Assembly (NCBI GenBank): GCA_937965665.1
Contig: CALCJE010000294.1
Location: 1 to 8,400, forward strand
Source of the DNA: an uncultured Bacteroidales bacterium
GTDB lineage: Bacteria > Bacteroidota > Bacteroidia > Bacteroidales > UBA4417
Reading direction: 5' to 3'
DNA: 8,400 nucleotides
Shown here: in pieces, positions 1 through 5,895 of the stretch
Layout: every line of letters starts with the position of its first letter
How positions within the stretch are numbered: position 1 is the stretch's first letter
The notes under the pieces: generated by a model
What the model saw: only the letters and a program-made list of their open reading frames with translations
Databases searched by the model: none
What the model was told of the DNA's origin: nothing
Made by a program: the position numbers and the translations under genes

Positions 1-807
1 GCCAAGGTTTTTCAGCTGGTATTTCCCTGATAAAGCAGAAACCAGCAGGTACTTATCTTTGTTTTCTGAATGAAATTCGGCCTTTAACATGGGTGGCCTG
101 TGCCGGGTATATCCTGAAGAAACGCTTGCAAACTGCTGGTCAGCAAACGTAATTTCTGAACCGCATTGCAGGCTTCTGGAGGTGAATGTGGCAGCGGTTT
201 CGGGATGGGTTTCTCCGATAACCACCGGTATACCCGGTTTAATAATGCCTGCTTTTTCAGCGGCAATTTCGCTTAGGGTACTTCCCAGGAACTGGGTATG
301 ATCGAACCCGATATTTGTAATGATGCTTACCAGCGGAGTTATAACATTTGTCGAATCCAGCCTTCCGCCCATCCCGGTTTCAATGACAGCAATATCAACT
401 TTTTGTTTTGCAAAATACCATGCTGCCAGGGCAAAAGTCCATTCGAAAAATGATGGCTGTATGGCATCGAACTCCTTGCGGTGCCGGCTCACAAATGCTG
501 TGACTTCGCTTTTGCTGATCATCCGGCCATTTACTTTAATACGTTCGCGGAAGTCCTTGAGGTGTGGTGAAGTGAAAAGCCCGGTTTTATATCCTTGCTG
601 CTGCAATACAGATGCAATGAAATGGGAGGTTGATCCTTTGCCGTTGGTGCCGGCAATATGCACGCTTTTAAATTCCTTTTCAGGATTTCCAAGCATCTGG
701 CACAAAGCAATCGTGTTGTTCAGATCAGCCTTGTATGCAGCCGCCCCGATGCGGTGAAACATAGGTAAACGGCTAAACAGGTAATTGAGTGTTTGTTGGT
801 ATGTCAT
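1..807 (-). CDS. folC: Bifunctional dihydrofolate synthase / folylpolyglutamate synthase, 3' end outside window
   Basis: FolC is a cytoplasmic Mur-ligase-type ATP-dependent enzyme. It joins glutamate to dihydropteroate and then extends the polyglutamate tail of folates. The first 269 codons are visible; the family is usually about 420-440 residues, so the C-terminal domain lies beyond the left edge. The P-loop is HIAGTNGKGS at residues 50-59. It is followed by GLFTSPHL (76-83), with the downstream FRERI, an SFFEWTFALA segment (119-128), ETGMGGRLDSTN (143-154) and a TNIGFDHTQFLG-type segment near residue 165, all family hallmarks. The start MTYQQTLNYLFSRLP is the usual Bacteroidetes N-terminus, so the ATG at 805-807 is chosen. 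No purine-rich ribosome site precedes it. The upstream barrel gene ends 92 bp away on the same strand, so the two may be cotranscribed. No internal stop or frameshift is seen. Identification is very secure; only the part outside the window is unseen. Confidence 0.97.
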   Translation of the reverse strand, partial: MTYQQTLNYLFSRLPMFHRIGAAAYKADLNNTIALCQMLGNPEKEFKSVHIAGTNGKGSTSHFIASVLQQQGYKTGLFTSPHLKDFRERIKVNGRMISKSEVTAFVSRHRKEFDAIQPSFFEWTFALAAWYFAKQKVDIAVIETGMGGRLDSTNVITPLVSIITNIGFDHTQFLGSTLSEIAAEKAGIIKPGIPVVIGETHPETAATFTSRSLQCGSEITFADQQFASVSSGYTRHRPPMLKAEFHSENKDKYLLVSALSGKYQLKNLG

Positions 808-899
808 TTATCTGAAATAATCCAGGGAATTAAAAGCTTCTGCTGTCGTTAATATAGATCAGATACCCGGAATTTAACTGATCAGTCAGCAATGCTGGT

Positions 900-2039
900 T
901 CAGAAGGTTTTGTATTTAACTTTTTTCTCAAAAAGACTTGCATTCACGCTGATATTCAGTCCATAACTGTAATCGAGTGCATGGCGCGGCAGGTCGTAAT
1001 AGGCTTCGAATCGGGCGCCCATATTTACGCCCCTGATAATTTGCTGGCTAAACAGGAATTTTGAAGTTATCAGGTTGCGGATATTGCAGGTGTACGAACT
1101 GTCGAGTTCCGAAATAGATTGAAACAGGTAATCGCCCATGGGAGCAAAGAACCTATTGCCATGAAACCACCCTGCATTTAATTTTACCCATTTATTTTCG
1201 AACCCAAGGGTATTGTGAAGTGCAAATCCTTTGTCGTATTGAATGGTATTGGTCGGCGATAACTCAAGTGCCAGCATGTAATACGACGAAAACGTGATCC
1301 TGTTTAAATAGCTGAGTGAAGGCAGAAAAGAGTATTCAATACCGGCAGCAAGGTTACTCCGTGTTTGCATGGGGGCGTCAAGCACATCTACCTGCCCTCC
1401 AAAATGCCTGATAACACTTTGAAAGTGCGCACTGATTCCCCGTTTTTCAGCCAACCCGGCTGGGGCATAAGAGGCCAGTAATCCGCCGCTGATAATTTCT
1501 TTGAACGGGTCGCCCGGCATCAGGAATTTCTCCCAATCCATGAAAAAGTCGGTACTGAAGTTTTTCTTCTCAATTAGCAGTTGCACGCCGTATTCCGGAT
1601 TTTTGGTAAAATAATTATCTTCGCTGTAAATCGGTTCAATATACCCGTGCTGGCGTTGGCCATCGAGCTGGCCTACAATAAAGTTTCCGCCCGGCATAAA
1701 GGTATACCTGGCCCTGAAGACAGGCAGTGATTTTTCGAAACCTTCGTACCCGAAAAACTGGCGCAGGTACCAACCGGCGCTCAGGCTGAAATTGCTGCTG
1801 CAGGTCCAGGTTACCTCAGGTTGAAGTATGGTTCCCAGGTAGGTAATTCCCTCGGTATAAGGTCCGAAATATTCGTTGTTTTTAACGAAGTTATTATTGT
1901 AAAGATGAATATTCACCTTGCCGGCATCCGTGGTGTCGTAAACCAGGTGAGGCTTATAATTTTCGTAAAAATTCTGGCTAAAAAGGCTGGTTGTAGCAGT
2001 GAGAAGCAATAGAAGAATCAGGTGCCTTGATAAATTCAT
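900..2039 (-). CDS. Secreted protein, probable outer-membrane beta-barrel, function unknown
   Basis: A 379-residue protein that I do not recognise as a named family. Residues 1-21 form a clear signal peptide: N-terminal Arg and His, a run of leucines at 8-13, then small residues up to a likely cut near SLFS/QN. The mature part has no hydrophobic helix. It is full of short alternating polar/aromatic stretches rich in Tyr, Phe, Gly and Asn, such as FSLSAGWYLRQFFGY and TFMPGGNFIVGQL, as expected for amphipathic beta-strands. The chain ends in ...KVKYKTF, and a terminal aromatic residue is typical of outer-membrane barrels. Family knowledge suggests a porin-like or structural barrel, but no substrate can be assigned. 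It sits between the ligand-binding gene block and folC on the same strand, with 333 bp of noncoding DNA before it, so it probably has its own promoter. A soluble beta-rich periplasmic protein is the main alternative. Confidence 0.85.
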   Translation of the reverse strand: MNLSRHLILLLLLTATTSLFSQNFYENYKPHLVYDTTDAGKVNIHLYNNNFVKNNEYFGPYTEGITYLGTILQPEVTWTCSSNFSLSAGWYLRQFFGYEGFEKSLPVFRARYTFMPGGNFIVGQLDGQRQHGYIEPIYSEDNYFTKNPEYGVQLLIEKKNFSTDFFMDWEKFLMPGDPFKEIISGGLLASYAPAGLAEKRGISAHFQSVIRHFGGQVDVLDAPMQTRSNLAAGIEYSFLPSLSYLNRITFSSYYMLALELSPTNTIQYDKGFALHNTLGFENKWVKLNAGWFHGNRFFAPMGDYLFQSISELDSSYTCNIRNLITSKFLFSQQIIRGVNMGARFEAYYDLPRHALDYSYGLNISVNASLFEKKVKYKTF

Positions 2040-2372
2040 GTTTTTCCTTTGGTTTAAACGGGCGGGTTTGCAATTTCAATTTACAGCGCTTTGTTGGTCA
2101 AATCGAAAACAGTACTCCTCTGTAGCCGTAATCTGGGAACTTATCAACCTTTCCAGGTTTGAAGTCTTAGGTTATGTTGCTGGTAATTAGAGGTGATCAT
2201 TAAATGATACCAATCAATTATGAAAGGACGGGCAGCGGTTTTTTTGAACAACGTACAAAAGTACCTTTTTCGACTGAAGTAATAAAATTTGAATATCTAA
2301 AGGCAGCAATAAAATAGAAATATAGAGTTAGAATCTTGTTAACCATCAGGCAAACCGGATTCAACATAGTTT
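2040..2372. other. 333-bp intergenic region between GyrI-like gene and barrel gene
   Basis: No gene is supported here. The short open frames lack family resemblance and recognisable starts. The region is AT-rich compared with the flanking genes. It holds the candidate promoter at 2256-2287 and a small perfect dyad, ATCATT-A-AATGAT, at 2196-2208, which could be an operator or chance in AT-rich DNA. I see no strong terminator hairpin directly after the GyrI-like stop codon. No tRNA-like cloverleaf or insertion-sequence end was seen. Confidence 0.6.
2256..2287 (-). promoter_or_regulatory. Candidate Bacteroidetes-type promoter for the barrel gene
   Basis: On the minus strand, TACTTTTG at 2263-2256 matches the Bacteroidetes -7 consensus TAnnTTTG. 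A TTTT at 2287-2284, 20 bp upstream, is a three-of-four match to the -33 TTTG. The predicted transcript would begin near 2250 and carry a leader of about 210 bases before the barrel gene, which is long. Only the -7 element is convincing. Confidence 0.35.
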
Positions 2373-2861
2373 TCAGGAGCGTTTTGGTTTAATAGGGATC
2401 CAGATTTCTTCCTCTGAATCCGGATCGTTGTTTTTATATTTTTCGCCCAGTATTTCAAAATGTGGCCGGTGGTCGGCTTCAAAATCCGATGCAGGTAACC
2501 AACTGCCAAAAATATAACCAAACGATTCAGCAGCATTCGCGGGGCCGCCTTTATGTACAAAAACGGCATAAAGACCACCGGGTATTGTGAATGTTTCCAT
2601 GCCTTCAGGTATATGATCAAAACTGCTGACTTCTACTGCAGCCCATTTATCAAATGCAAGAGCCGGATTATAAATTGAGAAGTCAGGGAAATCGTGGTAC
2701 ACCTGCATGGATATCAAATCAGCATTTACGGTATACTGAATCTCTTTCCGCCTGGGCATAAAATTGCGCCACAGTTCAACGGTCCGGTTTTCGGAAAAAG
2801 AAGTATTAATGCGCTGCCCGATGAGTTTTTTTGCGGTTAAGGTTTTTACGACAGGGATCAT
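2373..2861 (-). CDS. Stand-alone GyrI-like / AraC effector-binding domain protein
   Basis: A 162-residue protein of the GyrI-like small-molecule-binding fold (AraC effector-binding, Cass2-like). Hallmarks are KKLIGQRINTSFSENRT (11-27), ELWRNFMPRRKEI (29-41), a PGGLYAVFVHKG-type strand in the middle, DHRPHFEIL, and the acidic C-terminal EEEIWIPIK (150-158). Such domains bind drug-like or cationic molecules in a cleft lined by acidic and aromatic residues. Here there is no helix-turn-helix segment, so it is unlikely to be a DNA-binding regulator itself. Binding or sequestering a ligand is the conservative inference. The start follows the tandem-VOC stop codon by 31 bp, so the two are almost certainly cotranscribed. 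The frame stays open upstream of the ATG, but no other ATG is available, so the ATG at 2859-2861 is preferred. The ligand is unknown. Confidence 0.9.
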   Translation of the reverse strand: MIPVVKTLTAKKLIGQRINTSFSENRTVELWRNFMPRRKEIQYTVNADLISMQVYHDFPDFSIYNPALAFDKWAAVEVSSFDHIPEGMETFTIPGGLYAVFVHKGGPANAAESFGYIFGSWLPASDFEADHRPHFEILGEKYKNNDPDSEEEIWIPIKPKRS

Positions 2862-2892
2862 GGGTGTTTTTCTGGCTTCAATGATGCGTGTT

Positions 2893-3780
2893 TCAGGCCT
2901 GGAGCAGTTTTTCGATGATGAATTTTTTCATGGGCATAAAAGCCTGGATTACCTTTCCTGCTTTGTTGGGATCGGTGAGTAGTTTTTCAAGGATAGAAGG
3001 TACTACCTGCCACGAAATACCATACTTATCTTTCAGCCAGCCACACTGCCATTCGCTGCCACCTTCCGAAAGTTTCTGCCAGTAGTAATCAATTTCATCC
3101 TGTGTATCGCATAATACCTGGAACGAAATAGCTTCGTTGAAATCAAAATCATGTTGCATGGAGTTGCCCATCATCATGAACTGGTTATTCCCCAGGCTGA
3201 ACTGTGCATGTCTTATCGAGCCTTCGCGTTCGTTTTCGCCGGCAGCATACCTCAGCATGGTATCAACGCCTGAATCCGGAAAAACCGAAGTGTAAAAAGA
3301 AATAGCGTCTTCGGCCAATGCATGCTGATCGCCCATAAAAAGCAGGGCAGGGGTTATTTTTTGTGAGTTTACAGTTTGTTGGTCGAGCGCAATTTGCCAC
3401 GATACACCAAAGCGATCGTTCAGCCACCCATATTTTTCACTCCATGGATAAGTATCGAGCGGCATCATTTCGGATCCGTCTTTCAGCAGCGAATTCCACA
3501 GGAAATCCACTTCAGTCTCGGTCTGGCATCGCACATAAAACGAAATGGAGGGATTCATCGCGAATTGTGGACCGCCGTTTAACGCGGTAAATGGTGTTCC
3601 GCTAAGCTGAAAAGCTACAGTCAATACGGTTCCTTCTTTTTGGCCGTGCACTTCAAATCCTTCTTTGCCATAGCGGCTTATCCCTTCAATGCGCGAGTTT
3701 TCGAAGAGTGAGGTGTAGAAACCTGCTGCTTCCTCTGCCTGGGTATTGAACCACAAACAGGTAGTTATATGCTTGTTCAT
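2893..3780 (-). CDS. Tandem VOC-superfamily (PhnB-like) protein
   Basis: A 295-residue protein made of two fused PhnB / 3-demethylubiquinone-methyltransferase-like VOC modules, roughly residues 1-133 and 140-280. The duplication shows directly in the sequence: SISFYVRCQTETEVDFLW (78-95) parallels AISFQVLCDTQDEIDYYW (217-234), and GWLNDRFGVSWQI (118-130) parallels GWLKDKYGISWQV (247-259). The first module carries an extra loop, PLDTYPWSEKY (107-117), that the second lacks. VOC proteins build a paired beta-alpha-beta-beta-beta cavity used for glyoxalase, dioxygenase or drug-binding roles. The database name as a methyltransferase is misleading, since no SAM-binding motif is present. Substrate and metal use cannot be judged from sequence alone. 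It is probably cytoplasmic, with no signal peptide. It heads a likely two-gene unit with the GyrI-like gene and has its own -7 promoter element upstream. Confidence 0.93.
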   Translation of the reverse strand: MNKHITTCLWFNTQAEEAAGFYTSLFENSRIEGISRYGKEGFEVHGQKEGTVLTVAFQLSGTPFTALNGGPQFAMNPSISFYVRCQTETEVDFLWNSLLKDGSEMMPLDTYPWSEKYGWLNDRFGVSWQIALDQQTVNSQKITPALLFMGDQHALAEDAISFYTSVFPDSGVDTMLRYAAGENEREGSIRHAQFSLGNNQFMMMGNSMQHDFDFNEAISFQVLCDTQDEIDYYWQKLSEGGSEWQCGWLKDKYGISWQVVPSILEKLLTDPNKAGKVIQAFMPMKKFIIEKLLQA

Positions 3781-3813
3781 AAGCCGTTACATTTCAGGAT
3801 TTATTTTTAGCTA

Positions 3814-3831
3814 TGCTGATTCAAGTCAGCA
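3814..3831. repeat. Inverted repeat TGCTGA-n6-TCAGCA in the tandem-VOC leader
   Basis: Perfect 6-bp arms (3814-3819 and 3826-3831) surround a 6-base spacer. It lies between the -7 element at 3842-3849 and the start codon at 3780, so it would overlap or immediately follow the transcription start. That position suits a repressor operator or a 5'-end RNA hairpin. Arms of this length can arise by chance. Confidence 0.4.
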
Positions 3832-3841
3832 CTCATGTTAA

Positions 3842-3849
3842 CAAAGGTA
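3842..3849 (-). promoter_or_regulatory. Bacteroidetes -7 promoter element for the tandem-VOC gene
   Basis: TACCTTTG on the minus strand is an exact match to TAnnTTTG. It lies 62 bp upstream of the tandem-VOC start codon in the 170-bp gap after the SRPBCC gene. I do not see a TTTG at the expected -33 distance, so only the -7 element is claimed. Its presence suggests the tandem-VOC and GyrI-like genes form a transcription unit separate from the PhnB-like and SRPBCC pair. Confidence 0.5.
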
Positions 3850-3902
3850 GGCGATCGGAATTTTATTTGGTAGCCTTGTGAAAAAAATCTGTAGAAGCAA
3901 CG

Positions 3903-3937
3903 TCAGCTGAATAAGTTACAGAAATGGTTTCAGCTGA
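3903..3937 (-). terminator. 9-bp inverted repeat after the SRPBCC gene, possible terminator or paired operator
   Basis: TCAGCTGAA at 3903-3911 and TTCAGCTGA at 3929-3937 are perfect inverted 9-mers separated by 17 bases. They begin 13 bp past the SRPBCC stop codon. On the minus strand a run of seven T at about 3884-3890 follows the second arm by roughly 12 bases, which is somewhat far for a classical intrinsic terminator. Each arm contains the self-complementary octamer TCAGCTGA, so the pair could equally be two binding sites for a dimeric regulator. Which role applies cannot be decided from sequence. Confidence 0.45.
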
Positions 3938-3950
3938 TTTTACCTGCCAA

Positions 3951-4379
3951 CTAATAACTAGTCTCAACAAATTTCTTGAAATTATTGAGAATCGCCTGCC
4001 AGCCATTTCTCTGCATTTCTATTGGATTTGTGTTTTCGGCATCAAAAGTTTCATCAACCCGGGTTTGTTGACCAAGATTTGTAAAAACTATTTTTACCGT
4101 GCGATTATCACCAAGCGAGTACGAAATAAGCTCGTGTGTTTTTACTTCGTCGTAAATGCCTTCAAAATCGAAGCCGAAACTTCCGTCTTTGGCTTCCATT
4201 CGCGACATAAAACGGCCTCCTTTTCGCAAATCGTTTTCGGCCCTGGTGGTGTGCCAGTCATCCGAAGCCTGGTTCCACGCCTTAATGCTGTCGGGCGAAG
4301 TCCAGTGATGCCATACTTTCTCAATAGGAGCGTCAATAATGGCCTGTATTGATATAGCGGTATTTTGTGCAGTGCTCAT
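3951..4379 (-). CDS. SRPBCC-family AHSA1 domain protein
   Basis: A 142-residue START-like (SRPBCC) protein of the AHSA1 / COG3832 group. It forms a helix-grip fold with a deep hydrophobic pocket for lipid-like or aromatic ligands. Recognisable blocks are IDAPIEKVWHHWTSPD (15-30), a WNQASDDWHTTRAEND segment from residue 35, GGRFMSRMEAKDG, FEGIYDEV and the C-terminal NGWQAILNNFKKFVE. It covers the family's usual length from end to end. The frame is open to an ATG at 4454, but the extra 25 residues are not family-like and would overlap the preceding PhnB-like gene by 56 bp. The internal ATG at 4377-4379, 19 bp after that gene's stop codon, gives the standard N-terminus MSTAQNTAISIQA and is chosen. 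Probably cytoplasmic and cotranscribed with the PhnB-like gene. The ligand is unknown, and an Hsp90-activating role should not be assumed from the domain name. Confidence 0.93.
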   Translation of the reverse strand: MSTAQNTAISIQAIIDAPIEKVWHHWTSPDSIKAWNQASDDWHTTRAENDLRKGGRFMSRMEAKDGSFGFDFEGIYDEVKTHELISYSLGDNRTVKIVFTNLGQQTRVDETFDAENTNPIEMQRNGWQAILNNFKKFVETSY

Positions 4380-4398
4380 GATTTTTTGTTTACCGGGT

Positions 4399-4830
4399 TT
4401 AGGTTCTGAAATTGAACATCCATGGTATTCCGAATTTATCGATGCAGCTTCCAAAATAGGCGCCCCAGAAAGTATCCTGTAGTTCCATAGTCACTGTTCC
4501 GCCCGCTGATAATGCGTTGAATAACCTTTGGGTTTCCTCTTTCGAATCGGGTTCAAGGTTTATATTCATATTATTTCCTTTTGTCAGGGTAAAACCCATA
4601 CTTGCAGGGGCATCTGTTCCCATCAGTATGTGGCCACCGGTAATGGCCAGCTCAATATGCATCACCAGGTTTTTATCTTCTTCTGATAATGCCGGCATGC
4701 CTTCAGTCGGGGGGATTTCGCCAAACCGGTGAATGTCCCCGTTAAATTCACCGCCGAAAACTGTTTTGTAGAAGTTGAACGCTTCCTCTGTATTGCGTTC
4801 AAAATTCAGGTAAATGCTTACTCTGGACAT
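4399..4830 (-). CDS. PhnB-like VOC-superfamily protein
   Basis: A 143-residue single-module VOC protein of the PhnB/YjdN group (COG2764). Family features are SIYLNFERNTEEAFNFYKTV (5-24) followed by FGGEF, then a GDIHRFGEIPP loop, VMHIELAITGGHILMGTD in the middle, and WGAYFGSCIDKFGIPWMFNF at the C-terminus. It is full length for the group. E. coli PhnB lies in the phosphonate operon, but no phosphonate genes are present here and no phosphonate role is implied. The product is probably a homodimeric cytoplasmic binding protein or lyase-like enzyme of unknown substrate. It is first in a two-gene unit with the SRPBCC gene 19 bp downstream. The 211-bp upstream gap contains an 18-bp palindrome centred about 69 bp before the start, which may regulate the pair. 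Confidence 0.93.
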   Translation of the reverse strand: MSRVSIYLNFERNTEEAFNFYKTVFGGEFNGDIHRFGEIPPTEGMPALSEEDKNLVMHIELAITGGHILMGTDAPASMGFTLTKGNNMNINLEPDSKEETQRLFNALSAGGTVTMELQDTFWGAYFGSCIDKFGIPWMFNFRT

Positions 4831-4889
4831 GATATTTTGGTTTAAGTGCTGAAAATTTGTGCTGTGACGATGGAAGTCAAAATCACCAA

Positions 4890-4907
4890 TATCCAGCGAG
4901 CTGGATA
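4890..4907. repeat. 18-bp near-perfect palindrome upstream of the PhnB-like gene
   Basis: TATCCAGCGAGCTGGATA has perfect 8-bp arms around a 2-bp centre. It is located 60-77 bp before the PhnB-like start codon and about 135 bp after the tonB stop codon. The compact spacing resembles the operator of a homodimeric helix-turn-helix regulator. As RNA it could form a 7-bp stem with a four-base loop, but no T-run follows on the minus strand, so a terminator role is less likely. Confidence 0.5.
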
Positions 4908-4936
4908 AGAATTACTTGCCACCAGGATACTTAAAA

Positions 4937-4966
4937 CAATGTAGAAAATATTAAGTTCACGCCAAA
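4937..4966 (-). promoter_or_regulatory. Weak candidate promoter for the PhnB-like/SRPBCC pair
   Basis: On the minus strand a TTTG at 4966-4963 is followed after 19 bases by TACATTG at 4943-4937, which is one T short of the -7 consensus TAnnTTTG. If real, transcription would start near 4930 and the palindrome at 4890-4907 would lie just downstream of the start site, as repressor sites often do. The imperfect -7 match keeps confidence low. Confidence 0.25.
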
Positions 4967-5005
4967 AGTGCGGCTGGAAATCAATTCAATGCCAGTTGTT
5001 TTATT

Positions 5006-5024
5006 CCAGGCACATTCGGCCTGG
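5006..5024 (-). terminator. Hairpin just after tonB, possible transcription terminator
   Basis: CCAGGC at 5006-5011 and GCCTGG at 5019-5024 form a perfect 6-bp GC-rich stem with a 7-base loop. It begins 17 bp after the tonB stop codon in the direction of transcription. What follows on the minus strand is A-rich rather than a T-run, so an intrinsic terminator is only tentative; it could instead protect the 3' end of the exbB-exbD-tonB transcript. Confidence 0.4.
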
Positions 5025-5041
5025 CGTTCGGAAAGCGTTGA

Positions 5042-5815
5042 TTATTTGGGCTTCGACAAGGTGAAAGTAATCATGCCTTTTTGCTCATTGCTAGCCTTTG
5101 GATCGGGAACAAAAACAGTTTTTCGGGCTGCATCCTCCGCTTGTATGCGGACGCGAATATCCTGTATCGTAGTACCCTTGTTAGCCGAAGATGCGAATAC
5201 CACTTTGCCTTCCTGGTTCACGATAATTGAAACCGCGATTCGTCCTTCTACACCCGGGCTAAATGCGGGTTGTGCCAGGGTTATCGTTTCGCGGCCACCG
5301 AGCTGAACCATCGTTGTATAGGTTTTGGCATCTGAGCTTTTGCCTGCAGGCAAGGATGTTCCACCTGGTTTAGCGTTTTCGCCGGGCTTAACAGGCGTGG
5401 ATTGGATAGGCTTTTCAGCCGGTTTGGTGTTGCCCGAAGGCTTCACAAGTTTTGGGTTTACAATGCGGGCCAAAGGGGTTTCGATAATAGTTTTTGGCCT
5501 AATCGTGGTATTGCCGGTTTGTTTGCCAGTATTTGTACGATCCTGATTATCTGTTGCCAGTGCTTCAGTCCAGGTACTTAAAGAAACTGCTTTTATTGAA
5601 TCCGCATTTTGATATTGAGCGATTGAATCTGCCGGGGTATCGCTTACTCCAGGGTAGCTGAGGTCTACTTCAATACCCTCTTCAGGCAGGATTGTGGCTG
5701 GTTTTTGAAGGGCCAGCCTGAGCAAAACCAAACAAACCAAAGCATGTAGCAGAATAGTTACTGCCAGGGCAATGATCCTTGATGTGCGTTCTTTTTGCTC
5801 TTGGTTCGAAAGCAT
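5042..5815 (-). CDS. tonB: TonB-family energy transducer
   Basis: A 257-residue TonB-like protein that links the inner-membrane ExbB/ExbD motor to outer-membrane transporters. Residues 1-12 are cytoplasmic, and about 13-36 form the single membrane anchor. His24 in that anchor (TILLHALV) sits where E. coli TonB has its essential His20; the Ser four residues before it in E. coli is Thr20 here. Residues from about 107 to 160 form a Lys/Pro-rich linker (KPSGNTKPAEKP, PVKPGENAKP) able to span the periplasm. The C-terminal domain (173-255) contains GRIAVSIIVNQEGKVV, a GTTIQDIRVRIQAEDAARK helix and ends QKGMITFTL, a variant common in Bacteroidetes. It lacks the classic YP pair of proteobacterial TonB. 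It follows exbD after an 80-bp gap on the same strand, which supports a dedicated exbB-exbD-tonB operon. A TolA-like role with a Tol-Pal system is less likely, since no tolB or pal is nearby. Confidence 0.92.
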   Translation of the reverse strand: MLSNQEQKERTSRIIALAVTILLHALVCLVLLRLALQKPATILPEEGIEVDLSYPGVSDTPADSIAQYQNADSIKAVSLSTWTEALATDNQDRTNTGKQTGNTTIRPKTIIETPLARIVNPKLVKPSGNTKPAEKPIQSTPVKPGENAKPGGTSLPAGKSSDAKTYTTMVQLGGRETITLAQPAFSPGVEGRIAVSIIVNQEGKVVFASSANKGTTIQDIRVRIQAEDAARKTVFVPDPKASNEQKGMITFTLSKPK

Positions 5816-5842
5816 GTGTTTATCGACTTGATTCAGGATTTA

Positions 5843-5893
5843 CCCGGGCTGAGGAGATTTTTCTGACTTCTTTCCCGGGAACTTCATTCCGGG
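5843..5893 (-). repeat. Three GC-rich complementary segments between exbD and tonB
   Basis: The 80-bp exbD-tonB spacer holds CCCGGG at 5843-5848, CCCGGG at 5874-5879 and CCGGG at 5889-5893. In the transcript the middle segment can pair with the one nearest exbD (5-bp stem, loop about 10) or with the one nearest tonB (6-bp stem, loop 25), but not both. This could adjust tonB expression relative to exbD or stabilise processed ends. The stems are short, so the functional claim is tentative. Confidence 0.35.
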
Positions 5894-5895
5894 GT

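Noticed and set aside
320..757. 145-residue open frame on the plus strand
   Set aside because: It lies opposite folC, whose motifs are unmistakable on the minus strand; the plus-strand translation has no recognisable domain.
2196..2208. Dyad ATCATT-A-AATGAT as an operator
   Set aside because: It is short, AT-rich and in an AT-rich spacer, about 50 bp downstream of an uncertain promoter; chance is a sufficient explanation.
2339..2620. 93-residue open frame on the minus strand
   Set aside because: It overlaps the GyrI-like gene in another frame, and only the latter shows conserved family motifs.
2862..2892. N-terminal extension of the GyrI-like protein from a non-ATG start
   Set aside because: The frame is open back past the tandem-VOC stop codon, but only an ATT or other rare start would be available, and the ATG at 2861 gives a normal family N-terminus.
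3924..4352. 142-residue open frame on the plus strand
   Set aside because: It is the antisense shadow of the SRPBCC gene and resembles no known family.
4380..4454. Upstream ATG at 4454 extending the SRPBCC gene by 25 residues
   Set aside because: The extension overlaps the PhnB-like gene, has no family resemblance, and the ATG at 4379 gives the standard AHSA1 N-terminus.
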